Source: an uncultured Rhodanobacteraceae bacterium
GTDB taxonomy: Bacteria > Pseudomonadota > Gammaproteobacteria > Xanthomonadales > Ahniellaceae
Assembly (NCBI GenBank): GCA_937873105.1
Contig: CALMWD010000517.1
Location: 1-14,062, forward strand
Reading direction: 5' to 3'
Length of the DNA stretch: 14,062 nt
The position numbers were made by a program, and so were the translations under genes. Positions within the stretch are counted from its first letter, which is position 1; each line of letters begins with the position of its first letter. Below, one piece after another: positions 7,079 to 13,424 of the stretch. The notes under the pieces were generated by a model. That model did not search any database and was not told the DNA's origin. It saw only the letters and a list, made by a program, of their open reading frames with translations.

Positions 7079-8340
7079 GTTCGGCACTGGATGGCATCGG
7101 CAAGCGCTTCGGCACGCACTGGCGCGAAGCCGTCGAGGAACTGTGGCGGCGGCGCCTGCGCACCCTGCTGACCCTGCTCGGCCTGATCTTCGGCGTCGGC
7201 TCCATCGTCGCGATGCAGGGCGTCGGCGAAGGCTCGCGCCAGGAAGCGCTGAAGCTGGTCGAAGGCCTCGGCCTGCGCAACCTGATCGCCAAGGCGGAAT
7301 CGCCGCCGGACCAGGAAGCCCTGCGCGAGATGCGCGCGCGCAGCCTCGGTCTCACCCGCGCCGACGCCGAAGCGGCGATGGAAGTGGTGCCGGGCGCCAC
7401 CGGCTTCGCCGCGGAGAAGGCGATCAAGACCTATTCGGTGCTAAGCGAGTACGCCGGCTCGGATGCGACCGCGAGCGGCGTCACCCCGGACTATTTCGCG
7501 CTGTCCTCGCTGGAAGTCGCCCGGGGCCGCGCCTTCGATGCGGCCGACGACGACCGCCTCGCCGCGGTCGCCGTGCTCGGTCACCAGGCCGCGAAGCGCC
7601 TGTTCCCGGACCGCGAGGCGGTCGGCGAGCTGGTCAAGGTCAACCACGCCTGGTTCGAGGTGATCGGCGTGCTGACCGACCGCGACCTCAGCAAGGACCA
7701 GTTCGAAGGCGTGCAGCTCGGTCTCGAAAGCAACCGCGTGTTCGTGCCGCTGGCCTCGGCCCTGGCGCGCCTGCGCTTCCAGCCGATGGAGGACGAGATC
7801 GACCGCTTCCTGGTCCAGCTCGACGATCCCGCCCACATCGTCGACGGCTCGAAGGTGCTCTCGGCCATGCTCGACCAGCGTCACGCCGGCCAGAAGGATT
7901 ACGCGCTGATCGTGCCGGCCCAGCTCTACCAGCAGCACCAGGCGACGCAGCGCATCTTCCGCATCGTCATGGCCGCGATCGCGGCGGTCTCGCTGCTGGT
8001 CGGCGGCATCGGCATCATGAACATCATGCTCGCGAACGTGCTGGAGCGGAAACGCGAAATCGGCCTGCTGCGTGCGCTTGGCGCGCGTCGCCGCGACGTG
8101 ATCGAACAATTCATGCGCGAGGCCGCGCTGATCTGCGGCGTCGGCGCCGTGCTCGGCCTGGTCTTCGGCGCCGTGCTCGCCTACCTGATCGCCTGGGGCG
8201 CGGGCTGGGCCGTGGGCTGGGCGCCGATCCCGGTGCTGGCCGCGACCTTGATCTGCGCCCTCACCGGCCTCGCCTTCGGCGTCTATCCGGCACGCCAGGC
8301 CGCCGACCTCGATCCGATCGCCGCACTCAGGACCGACTGA
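7075..8340 (+). CDS. ABC transporter permease, MacB/FtsX family
   Basis: A 421-residue inner-membrane subunit with the MacB topology. A cytosolic amphipathic start (HWREAVEELWRRRLRTLLTL) precedes TM1 (about 28-48). A periplasmic MacB core domain (about 50-290) follows, then three TM helices near 297-319, 345-372 and 383-402. FtsX-family signatures are clear: GVGSIVAMQGVGEGSRQEAL after TM1, LLVGGIGIMNIMLANVLERK with REIGLLRALGARRRDVIEQF, and the terminal YPARQAADLDPIAALR. It lacks a fused nucleotide-binding domain, so the ATPase encoded first in the operon is its likely partner. GGAGG at 7065-7069 precedes the ATG, which overlaps the adaptor C stop. Such permeases drive periplasmic export by mechanotransmission; the cargo (antibiotic, peptide, lipid or toxin) is unknown. 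No TolC-like gene is in the window. Confidence 0.94.
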   Translation: MSSALDGIGKRFGTHWREAVEELWRRRLRTLLTLLGLIFGVGSIVAMQGVGEGSRQEALKLVEGLGLRNLIAKAESPPDQEALREMRARSLGLTRADAEAAMEVVPGATGFAAEKAIKTYSVLSEYAGSDATASGVTPDYFALSSLEVARGRAFDAADDDRLAAVAVLGHQAAKRLFPDREAVGELVKVNHAWFEVIGVLTDRDLSKDQFEGVQLGLESNRVFVPLASALARLRFQPMEDEIDRFLVQLDDPAHIVDGSKVLSAMLDQRHAGQKDYALIVPAQLYQQHQATQRIFRIVMAAIAAVSLLVGGIGIMNIMLANVLERKREIGLLRALGARRRDVIEQFMREAALICGVGAVLGLVFGAVLAYLIAWGAGWAVGWAPIPVLAATLICALTGLAFGVYPARQAADLDPIAALRTD

Positions 8341-8347
8341 GCGCGGC

Positions 8348-9190
8348 TCAGGGCGCCGGTGCGGGCGGCGGCGCGAACAGCCGGCGCAACAGCGACGGCG
8401 CCAGGCTGCGGTAGATGTTGTCGTGGCGCAGGTCCGGACGCGGTTCGTGCGTCCATTGCAGCGTCGCCGGCGCGTGCGCCTTCAAGGCGTCGGCGAGCGT
8501 GGCCACGTGCGGCACGATATCGGTTTCGTCCGCGGCGCTCAGGTACAGGCGCTCGGGCTGCGACGCGCGCGCCTGCAGCCGCGCCGGCGCGGCATCGACC
8601 AGGGCGTGCGCGTTCCACCACAGGCTCGGGCTGAGCGCGATCGAGGTGTCGAACAGGCCCGGCGCCTCGAAGAAGGTCTCGACGATGAACAGGCCGGCCA
8701 GCGATTCGCCGATGATGGCGGTGTCGCCGTTGCTGCGGTAGCGGCGGTCGATCTCGGGCACCAGCTCGTCGCGCAGGAAGGCGCGGAACTTCGCCGATTC
8801 GCCGACGATCGGCCAGACCTTGCGGTCCTCGTCCACCGTGGTCGGCGGCGTCATGTCGCGGCGGCGCTGGGTGTTCTCGATGCCGACCAGCAGCATCGGC
8901 ACGATCTCGCCGGCGCGGATGCCGGCGTCCAGGGTGTTGGCGACATGCGGGAAGTCCTCGGCGACGCCGCCGTCCGGCATGTACAGCACCGGGAAACGCG
9001 CCTCCGCCTGTTCGGCGTACTGCGGCGGCCGGTAGACATTGATGCGCCGCGTCTCGCCCATCGCCGCCGAGATCAGTTCGATCGTCTCGTGCGGCGGCGG
9101 CGTTTCGGGTTCGGGGGCGGCCTGCTGGCAGGCGCCGGTCGACAGCACCACGGCTGCGACGAAGACAAGGCGAAAGATCCGGCGGGTCAT
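8348..9190 (-). CDS. Esterase (Esterase_D / IroE-Fes-type alpha/beta hydrolase), predicted lipoprotein
   Basis: A 280-residue protein starting MTRRIFRLVF and carrying a lipobox (VLSTGAC, Cys21), so it is probably an envelope lipoprotein. The hydrolase core follows from about residue 35: INVYRPPQY and FPVLYMPDGG strands, LLVGIENTQRRRDMTPP, the nucleophile elbow GESLAG with Ser163, SIALSPSLWWN, a likely acid in SAADETD (Asp221 or Asp224) and a likely catalytic His256 in RHDNIY. This pattern belongs to the putative-esterase family (PF00756) that includes IroE, Fes and YbbA-like hydrolases. The substrate is not deducible. AAGGAG about 9195-9200 supports the start. It is the last gene of a minus-strand run and converges on the ABC permease, with only 7 bp between the stop codons and no terminator visible. 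Confidence 0.88.
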   Translation of the reverse strand: MTRRIFRLVFVAAVVLSTGACQQAAPEPETPPPHETIELISAAMGETRRINVYRPPQYAEQAEARFPVLYMPDGGVAEDFPHVANTLDAGIRAGEIVPMLLVGIENTQRRRDMTPPTTVDEDRKVWPIVGESAKFRAFLRDELVPEIDRRYRSNGDTAIIGESLAGLFIVETFFEAPGLFDTSIALSPSLWWNAHALVDAAPARLQARASQPERLYLSAADETDIVPHVATLADALKAHAPATLQWTHEPRPDLRHDNIYRSLAPSLLRRLFAPPPAPAP

Positions 9191-9225
9191 CGGTGCTCCT
9201 TGCGGTGAGTGACGGAAGGGTTCGT

Positions 9226-9639
9226 TCAGGGCGTCGCGAGCAACTGCAGGCACCACCACGCGGCGATGCCCATCTGCACCGCGAACGCGGAAAAGCGCAG
9301 CGTCACCGCGAATTCGGACAACGAGGCGAGATGGATGCCCGACTGCACGATGCGCGCCGCGAGCAGCGCATGGGCGAGCGGATCGGTGACCGCGCCGCGC
9401 CCGGTGGCGAGCGCGACCAGCATCAGTCCGCCGAAGATCGGCAAGCCCTCGATGCAATTCGCATGCGCCCGCGCGATGCGTTGCATGAACGGCGACAGGT
9501 TGCCGTTGTCGGGCTGGAAACCGTTGGCCGGGACGCGCTTGCGCAGCACCAGCCACGAGCGCAGGGCTTCCATCCAGATCAGCAACAGCAAGGCCCAGGC
9601 GATGAAACCGGTCAGGGCGACGGCGGTGGGACTCGACAT
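9226..9639 (-). CDS. MAPEG-family membrane protein
   Basis: A 137-residue integral membrane protein with four predicted helices (about 4-24, 64-80, 88-108 and 113-133). The family hallmark lies between TM1 and TM2: RIARAHANCIEGLPIFGGLM, with the conserved R..RAHxNxxE pattern. MAPEG proteins (membrane-associated proteins in eicosanoid and glutathione metabolism) act on glutathione and hydrophobic substrates in eukaryotes; most bacterial members have no known role. AAGGAG upstream supports the start ATG at 9637-9639. It sits 35 bp before the esterase and 59 bp after the unrecognised 174-residue gene, consistent with one transcript. With a GFA-like gene 2.4 kb upstream on the same strand, a thiol or detoxification theme is possible but unproven. 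Confidence 0.88.
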   Translation of the reverse strand: MSSPTAVALTGFIAWALLLLIWMEALRSWLVLRKRVPANGFQPDNGNLSPFMQRIARAHANCIEGLPIFGGLMLVALATGRGAVTDPLAHALLAARIVQSGIHLASLSEFAVTLRFSAFAVQMGIAAWWCLQLLATP

Positions 9640-9698
9640 CGGCAGGCTCCTTCAGCGCAGGTCGGGCGAGTCTAATGCGCGGTCGCCGGCGCGCATCG

Positions 9699-10223
9699 TC
9701 ACCAGAGCATGCCGTGGCCGTCGCGGATGGCCGCGTCGAGCTGCTCGCCCAGGGCCGCGAATTCGTCGACGAAGGGCTCGCAGGCGTATCGATCGATGTC
9801 CTCCCAGGTCTTGCCCTGGGCCTTGCACCAGTCGACGAAGGCGCGCCTCACGGCCTCCAGATCGACCTTGCGGACCTTCGCCGCGAGCTCGGGCAGCTGC
9901 GCGGCGTGCAGGGCGAATCGCTCGGTGTAGGCGTCGAGCTTGACGAAGCTGGCCGGATGGTCGGGTGCGTGCCAGGACTGGAAGATCGCGCCGGCATCCG
10001 ACACGTGCCCGGGGCCGCCGTTCAAGATCCAGTGGTACAGGTCGGTGTTGCGGTGGTTGATGCTCCACGAGTCCAGCATCGGCGGCGGTTCGCTCGGCCA
10101 CCATGACGGTGCCGGCGCCGGTGCCGGCGCGCCGTCGAGGTAGGCATGGACCAAGCCCGGGTGCTGCGCGAGGTAGTCGATGTGGGCGTCGGGGGCGACG
10201 CAGACGAGAAAACCCTGGGCCAT
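9699..10223 (-). CDS. Unrecognised 174-residue protein, possibly YfbM/DUF1877-like
   Basis: The protein begins MAQGFLVCVAPDAHIDYLAQ and has no signal peptide or membrane helix, so it is probably cytosolic. A Pro/Ala-rich linker (residues 31-49, APAPAPAPSWWPSEPPP) separates a short N-terminal part from a Trp/His/Asp-rich helical body (LYHWILNGGPGHVSDAGAIF, WEDIDRYACEPFVDEFAALG). The order of a small N-terminal strand, a middle 'ILxG' helix region and a C-terminal acidic helical domain recalls the YfbM/DUF1877 family, but I cannot confirm this by eye. GGAG at about 10231-10234 precedes the ATG with 7-base spacing, and this selects the start although the frame is open further upstream. Neighbours on the same strand (ABM-fold and MAPEG proteins) suggest co-transcription. 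Confidence 0.8.
   Translation of the reverse strand: MAQGFLVCVAPDAHIDYLAQHPGLVHAYLDGAPAPAPAPSWWPSEPPPMLDSWSINHRNTDLYHWILNGGPGHVSDAGAIFQSWHAPDHPASFVKLDAYTERFALHAAQLPELAAKVRKVDLEAVRRAFVDWCKAQGKTWEDIDRYACEPFVDEFAALGEQLDAAIRDGHGMLW
10108..10131 (-). repeat. 12-bp tandem duplication encoding an Ala-Pro run
   Basis: GGTGCCGGCGCC occurs twice head to tail (second copy has one mismatch at its last base). It encodes the APAPAPAP linker of the 174-residue protein. The length is a multiple of three, so copy-number change would keep the reading frame. Confidence 0.6.
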
Positions 10224-10258
10224 GTGATGCTCCGTGCTCGTGTGGCTTGATCGCTGTC

Positions 10259-10289
10259 GGCGCCTGCGGGGCTTGGCGCCGCTCAGGCG
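10259..10289 (-). other. Inverted repeats overlapping the end of the ABM gene
   Basis: Two nested pairs lie just after, and over, the ABM stop codon: GGCGCC at 10259-10264 and 10275-10280, and CGCCTG (10261-10266) with CAGGCG (10284-10289). They can form alternative hairpins in the intercistronic RNA. No T-run follows on either strand, so a terminator is unlikely; mRNA processing or stability is possible. Confidence 0.3.
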
Positions 10290-10585
10290 GAGGCAGGATG
10301 CCAGAACGAGAGGTCCGGCGGCCCGGCCAGGAAGGCGCCGGCCGAGGCGATGAAGGCCTGGATGTGCGGCTGCTGCAGATGCGGGCCGAGGAAGTGCGCC
10401 TGGCTCGGCCAGCGCTCGACCAGGGTGATGCGGGTCGGGTCGTTGGCGTCCTGCAGCAGGTCGATGCCGCCGCACTCGGGTTCGCTCGACGTGACCGTCG
10501 CGACCAGGGCGGCGATCGCGCGCCGGGCCGCGTCGGCCTGGTCGGGCAGGGCGCGATAGTGGACGAGGACGACGATGGGATTCAT
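10283..10585 (-). CDS. Antibiotic biosynthesis monooxygenase (ABM/YgiN)-fold protein
   Basis: A 100-residue ferredoxin-like alpha/beta protein. It starts MNPIVVLVHYRALPDQADAA, has a helix to about residue 32, a strand with GGIDLLQDANDPTRITLVER and a family-typical ending W....H...H....H.: WPSQAHFLGPHLQQPHIQAF. This matches the ABM domain (PF03992), found as dimers in quinol or polyketide oxygenases, heme-degrading enzymes and many small proteins of unknown function. The His residues fit the usual pattern, but no cofactor site can be assigned. AGGAGA about 10591-10596 precedes the ATG. It starts 26 bp after the methionine aminopeptidase stop, so the two are probably co-transcribed. Confidence 0.85.
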   Translation of the reverse strand: MNPIVVLVHYRALPDQADAARRAIAALVATVTSSEPECGGIDLLQDANDPTRITLVERWPSQAHFLGPHLQQPHIQAFIASAGAFLAGPPDLSFWHPASA

Positions 10586-10611
10586 GCCGATCTCCTGGCG
10601 CTGCGCGCGGG

Positions 10612-11358
10612 TCAGTGGCGGGTGACGACGATCGGTTCGCCGCGGGTGATGATCATCGTGTGTTCGTACTGCGCCGACAGGTTGCCGCGCGCGCCGACCA
10701 GGGTCCAGCCATCGGCGGCTTCATGGACGCTGCGGCTCCGGGTCGAGAGGAAGGGCTCGATGGTGATGACCATGCCTTCGCTGAGCACGCGCCGGTCGGC
10801 GGGATCGTGGTAGCCGGCGATGTGTTCGGGTTCCTCGTGCAGGGCGCGGCCGACGCCGTGGCTGCCGAGATTCTCGATGATGCGGAAGCCGTAGGTCCGG
10901 GCGGTGCGCTCGATGGCGGCACCGATGACGTTGATCGGCCGGCCGGCGCGCGCCTGCGTCATCGCGTTCGCCAGCGCGGTGCGCGCGGCGTGGCACAGGC
11001 GCGTCTTCTGCGCGTTCGTCGGCGGCACGACCACGGTGCCGCCGGTGTCGGCGAAGTAGCCGTCGAGTTCGGCGGAAACGTCGACGTTCAACACGTCGCC
11101 CGGCCGGATCACGCGGTCGCCGGGAATGCCGTGCGCCGCTTCTTCGTTGATGCTGATGCAGGTCGCGCCCGGAAACCCGTAGGTCAGCTGCGGCGCCGAA
11201 CGCGCGCCCTGCGCGGCCAGCAGGCGCGCACCGAGCGCGTCCAGTTCACGCGTGGTCATGCCGGGTTCGGCGGCGTCGAGCATCTGCTGCAGCACGCCCG
11301 ACACGATGCGGCCGATGCGCTGCAGCGCGATCACGTCGTCTTCGGTTTCGATGGTCAT
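10612..11358 (-). CDS. map: Type I methionine aminopeptidase (divergent paralogue)
   Basis: A 248-residue pita-bread-fold metallopeptidase that removes the initiator Met from nascent proteins. All active-site residues can be placed by comparison with E. coli Map: His76 (EAAHGIPGD), Asp93 and Asp104 (NVDVSAELDGYFADTGGT), His167 (GSHGVGRALHEEP), Glu201 (ITIEPFLS) and Glu232 (SAQYEHTM). So it should bind two metal ions and be active. Several positions differ from the usual housekeeping form: SH instead of GH before GVGR, ADTGGT instead of GDTS, and no zinc-finger extension. The gene is not beside rpsB/tsf, where the housekeeping copy often lies. It may be a second, specialised copy; that is inference. 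The start is the ATG at 11356-11358, with only a weak ribosome site. Confidence 0.93.
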   Translation of the reverse strand: MTIETEDDVIALQRIGRIVSGVLQQMLDAAEPGMTTRELDALGARLLAAQGARSAPQLTYGFPGATCISINEEAAHGIPGDRVIRPGDVLNVDVSAELDGYFADTGGTVVVPPTNAQKTRLCHAARTALANAMTQARAGRPINVIGAAIERTARTYGFRIIENLGSHGVGRALHEEPEHIAGYHDPADRRVLSEGMVITIEPFLSTRSRSVHEAADGWTLVGARGNLSAQYEHTMIITRGEPIVVTRH

Positions 11359-11433
11359 GGGTACTTCGGCGCCAAAAGCCGGAGACTACGGCAAAAACGT
11401 CGGCGAAGGCTGCGGGGTGCTTCCAGCGCCCGA

Positions 11434-11856
11434 TCATGGGGTTCCCAGCCATCTCCGCAACGACCACGCGAGCGACTGGAGATGAGGGGCCAGCGCTGCC
11501 ACCGTGGCGGCATAGACGAGGGGCGACGCTGCGATCAGGACCGAATCGGCGAAAGCCAGCGGCGGCCTGGCCAGCCGGCCAAACGCCCAATGCAGACCGA
11601 ACCAGACCACGGGGGCGACACTCAAGAGCAGCATGTAGAACACCGCGAGGCCTTCCATGCCCGATACGCTGCGCGCCGGAATCACGACCGTGGCCATCGT
11701 CAAGGGGAGGACAAGCACGCTGCCGAGCCGAACCTGCCTCCACGACGCGACAAGCCCCCGAGCCGCGAAATGCCGATGCTCCCAGCGCAGCACAATCATG
11801 AACCCGGCCAGTGCGGCCACGACAAACAGTACGAACATGACCCGTACCAGTTCCAT
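11434..11856 (-). CDS. Unrecognised four-helix membrane protein
   Basis: A 140-residue hydrophobic protein with four predicted membrane helices: about 6-23 (MFVLFVVAALAGFMIVL), 44-61 (LGSVLVLPLTMATVVIPA), 69-92 (GLAVFYMLLLSVAPVVWFGL) and 99-123 (FADSVLIAASPLVYAATVAA). A basic loop (RWEHRHFAARGLVASWRQVR) lies between the first two. I do not recognise the family and see no catalytic motif. The ATG at 11854-11856 has no clear ribosome site; an in-frame Met at residue 7 is an alternative. It lies 75 bp before map and 157 bp after the GFA gene, whose gap holds nothing I can identify. Codon use is like that of the neighbours. It is probably a real gene because the hydrophobic pattern is regular across the whole frame. 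Confidence 0.65.
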   Translation of the reverse strand: MELVRVMFVLFVVAALAGFMIVLRWEHRHFAARGLVASWRQVRLGSVLVLPLTMATVVIPARSVSGMEGLAVFYMLLLSVAPVVWFGLHWAFGRLARPPLAFADSVLIAASPLVYAATVAALAPHLQSLAWSLRRWLGTP

Positions 11857-12013
11857 GCGTTGCTTCGAGGAGTTACGTCTTCGGCCTCAGAGGATGTGCC
11901 GTCGCAGCCGCGCCCGAGGGATGCTCCGCAGCACGAGCCGATCTTGCGCGCACGGCTGCTGCCAAACAAGGCGACGGCGTTGCAATGGTCGTGATCTGAT
12001 CCGTGCCGCCCGG

Positions 12014-12358
12014 CTAGAACGCACGGCCGTCGACCGGAATGCGCGGGATCGTCTCCAGGTCGATGTCGTCCAGGCAACGGATGTTGATGGCGGCCATCGG
12101 CGTGCCGTCCGGCATGCTGCCCAGGCCGAACGCCTGCACGCCACAGACCGGGCAAAACGAGTGCTGGATGGCGTGCTTGTTGAAGGTGTAGGTGCTGAGC
12201 CGGTCCGCACCCGATCGCAGCACGAGCGCCTGCCTGGGCACGAACCACAGCAGGAAACCCTTGCGGCTGCAGTGCGAACAGTTGCACTCGATGACCTGGT
12301 CGATTTCGCCTTCCACGTCGAACTGGACGGCACCGCAATGGCAGCTTCCGGATCTCAT
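12014..12358 (-). CDS. GFA/CENP-V-family zinc protein (glutathione-dependent formaldehyde-activating enzyme-like)
   Basis: A 114-residue protein with the family's cysteine layout: C6 and C8 (SGSCHCGAVQFDVEG), C25, C27 and C30 (IECNCSHCSRKG), and C69 and C72 (SFCPVCGVQAFG). In the family, C8, C69, C72 and one of the middle Cys hold a structural zinc ion, and the CxC/CxxC cluster binds a second zinc with glutathione. The founding member was linked to S-hydroxymethylglutathione formation; most homologues have no proven activity. GGAGG ends five bases before the ATG at 12356-12358, a very strong site that selects this start over longer in-frame ones. The start overlaps the stop of a possible 50-codon ORF (ATGA), which suggests coupling. 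Confidence 0.92.
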   Translation of the reverse strand: MRSGSCHCGAVQFDVEGEIDQVIECNCSHCSRKGFLLWFVPRQALVLRSGADRLSTYTFNKHAIQHSFCPVCGVQAFGLGSMPDGTPMAAINIRCLDDIDLETIPRIPVDGRAF

Positions 12359-12507
12359 GATTCCTCCAAACGCAACGACCGCCCGAATCGAACCGCACCG
12401 CCGCGCGGCGTCGGATGGAGACCCAAGCAGGCCATTGGCTCCATGCGCCAGTCGGGCGTGTGCTCGACCCAGTACCGGGGCAGCTTCGTCGTCTTGGGCA
12501 TGGGCAT
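12355..12507 (-). CDS. Possible 50-residue small protein coupled to the GFA gene
   Basis: A short frame beginning MPMPKTTKLPRYWVEHTPDW ends in TGA overlapping the ATG of the GFA gene. The first half has almost exclusively G/C third positions, like coding sequence here; the second half is less biased, and its last codons carry the GFA ribosome site. The composition (charged, two Trp, no membrane segment) is unlike random GC-rich translation, but I recognise no family. The only GGAG lies 12 bases upstream, a poor distance. It could be a genuine leader gene, a degraded gene end, or chance. Confidence 0.35.
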   Translation of the reverse strand: MPMPKTTKLPRYWVEHTPDWRMEPMACLGLHPTPRGGAVRFGRSLRLEES

Positions 12508-12521
12508 CCGACAACAATGCT

Positions 12522-12537
12522 CCGACCGAAGGGTCGG
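12522..12537 (-). other. Hairpin between the GT2 gene and the GFA region
   Basis: CCGACC (12522-12527) and GGTCGG (12532-12537) form a 6-bp GC-rich stem with a 4-base loop, about 90 bp after the GT2 stop and 15 bp before the small ORF. It lacks a T-tract on the minus strand (AGCATTGTTGT follows), so it is at best a weak terminator. The rest of the gap 12538-12625 shows only a short GAATC/GATTC palindrome. Confidence 0.3.
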
Positions 12538-12625
12538 CCTGCGGGACGGAGTCTCGGCTTGGCGGCGGTGCGGGTCAAGGAATCCCGGGCGAGATTCTGG
12601 CCGGACATGGCGCGCGGGCGCGGGC

Positions 12626-13393
12626 TCAGCGCGTTCTTGCCCAGAGGCGTGCGTACTTGGCGTGGGTGTAGCCGGCGTAGGCGAGATGGAAGACCGCGCC
12701 TTCGCGGCCGTCGAGGAAGCCGCCGCGGACGACGTAGTTCTTGAGCAGGTAGAACAGCGGGTGCGTGTACAGGTCGAGGAAGCCGGCACGCTTGCCGAGT
12801 GCGGCGCGGCCTTCGGCCCAGAGCGCGGCGTAGCGCGCGAGTTTTCGATAGTGCTCGTCGAGGTCGCGCACCGGCGTGTGTTCGAAGCGCGCGTCGAGGC
12901 GCGACACCCGACGGCCGTCGAGATCCAGGCGTTCGTGCACCGCATCCGGGCGATACCGAAGGTCGGCGCGGAACAGGCGCGGCAGCCATTCGCGGCCCCA
13001 GCCGCCGTGGCGCAGCGGCCGACCGAGGAAGATCGTGCGCCGCGGCAGTTCCCATGCGTCGACGCTGTCGATGCGATCGCTGCGCAGGAAGGCGTCGATC
13101 TGCGTGACGGCTTCCGGTTCGAACCACTCGTCGGCGTCGAGCAGCAGCACCCAGCCGGTCTGCGCCTGCGCGATCGCGGCGTTCTTCTGGGCGGCAAAAC
13201 CGAGCCAGTCCTGGTGCACGACCTCGGCGCCGGCGTCGCGCGCGACCGCGACGGTGGCGTCGCTGGAACCCGAATCGAGCACGACCACGCGCGTGCACAG
13301 CGCGCGCAGCGAAGCGACGCAGCGCCCGATGCGATCGGCTTCGTTCAATGCGATGACGACGCCGGTGACGGCGGTGGTGGCGACAACAGTCAT
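12626..13393 (-). CDS. Family 2 glycosyltransferase, WaaE/KdtX-like
   Basis: A 255-residue GT-A glycosyltransferase. The nucleotide-binding start TGVVIALNEADRIGRCVASL is followed by RVVVLDSGSSDATVAVARDA (Asp40), QDWLGFAAQKNAAIAQAQTG, and the metal-binding DAD at residues 86-88 in WVLLLDADEWFEP. The acceptor part has WGREWLPRLFR and DAVHERLDLDG. The C-terminal section (THPLFYLLKNYVVRGGFLDG, FHLAYAGYTHAKYARLW) matches the LPS-core beta-1,4-glucosyltransferase WaaE/KdtX group, which adds a sugar to inner-core heptose on the cytoplasmic face of the inner membrane. The donor and acceptor here are not proven. The ATG at 13391-13393 is selected because the GT2 fold begins just after it; no ribosome site is obvious. 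It starts 31 bp after the stop of another glycosyltransferase, so both are probably one operon. Confidence 0.9.
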   Translation of the reverse strand: MTVVATTAVTGVVIALNEADRIGRCVASLRALCTRVVVLDSGSSDATVAVARDAGAEVVHQDWLGFAAQKNAAIAQAQTGWVLLLDADEWFEPEAVTQIDAFLRSDRIDSVDAWELPRRTIFLGRPLRHGGWGREWLPRLFRADLRYRPDAVHERLDLDGRRVSRLDARFEHTPVRDLDEHYRKLARYAALWAEGRAALGKRAGFLDLYTHPLFYLLKNYVVRGGFLDGREGAVFHLAYAGYTHAKYARLWARTR

Positions 13394-13424
13394 CGCGGCA
13401 GCATCGGGGTTCGGGTCGCGCGCG

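Noticed and set aside
8341..8347. Terminator between the converging permease and esterase genes
   Set aside because: Only 7 bp separate the stop codons and no hairpin or T-run can be seen there.
11857..11885. Integron attC-like half site before the four-helix membrane protein gene
   Set aside because: The reverse strand reads GTAACTCCTCGAAGC, which only loosely resembles an attC end. No matching GTTRRRY partner or flanking second site was found, so a gene-cassette interpretation is not supported.
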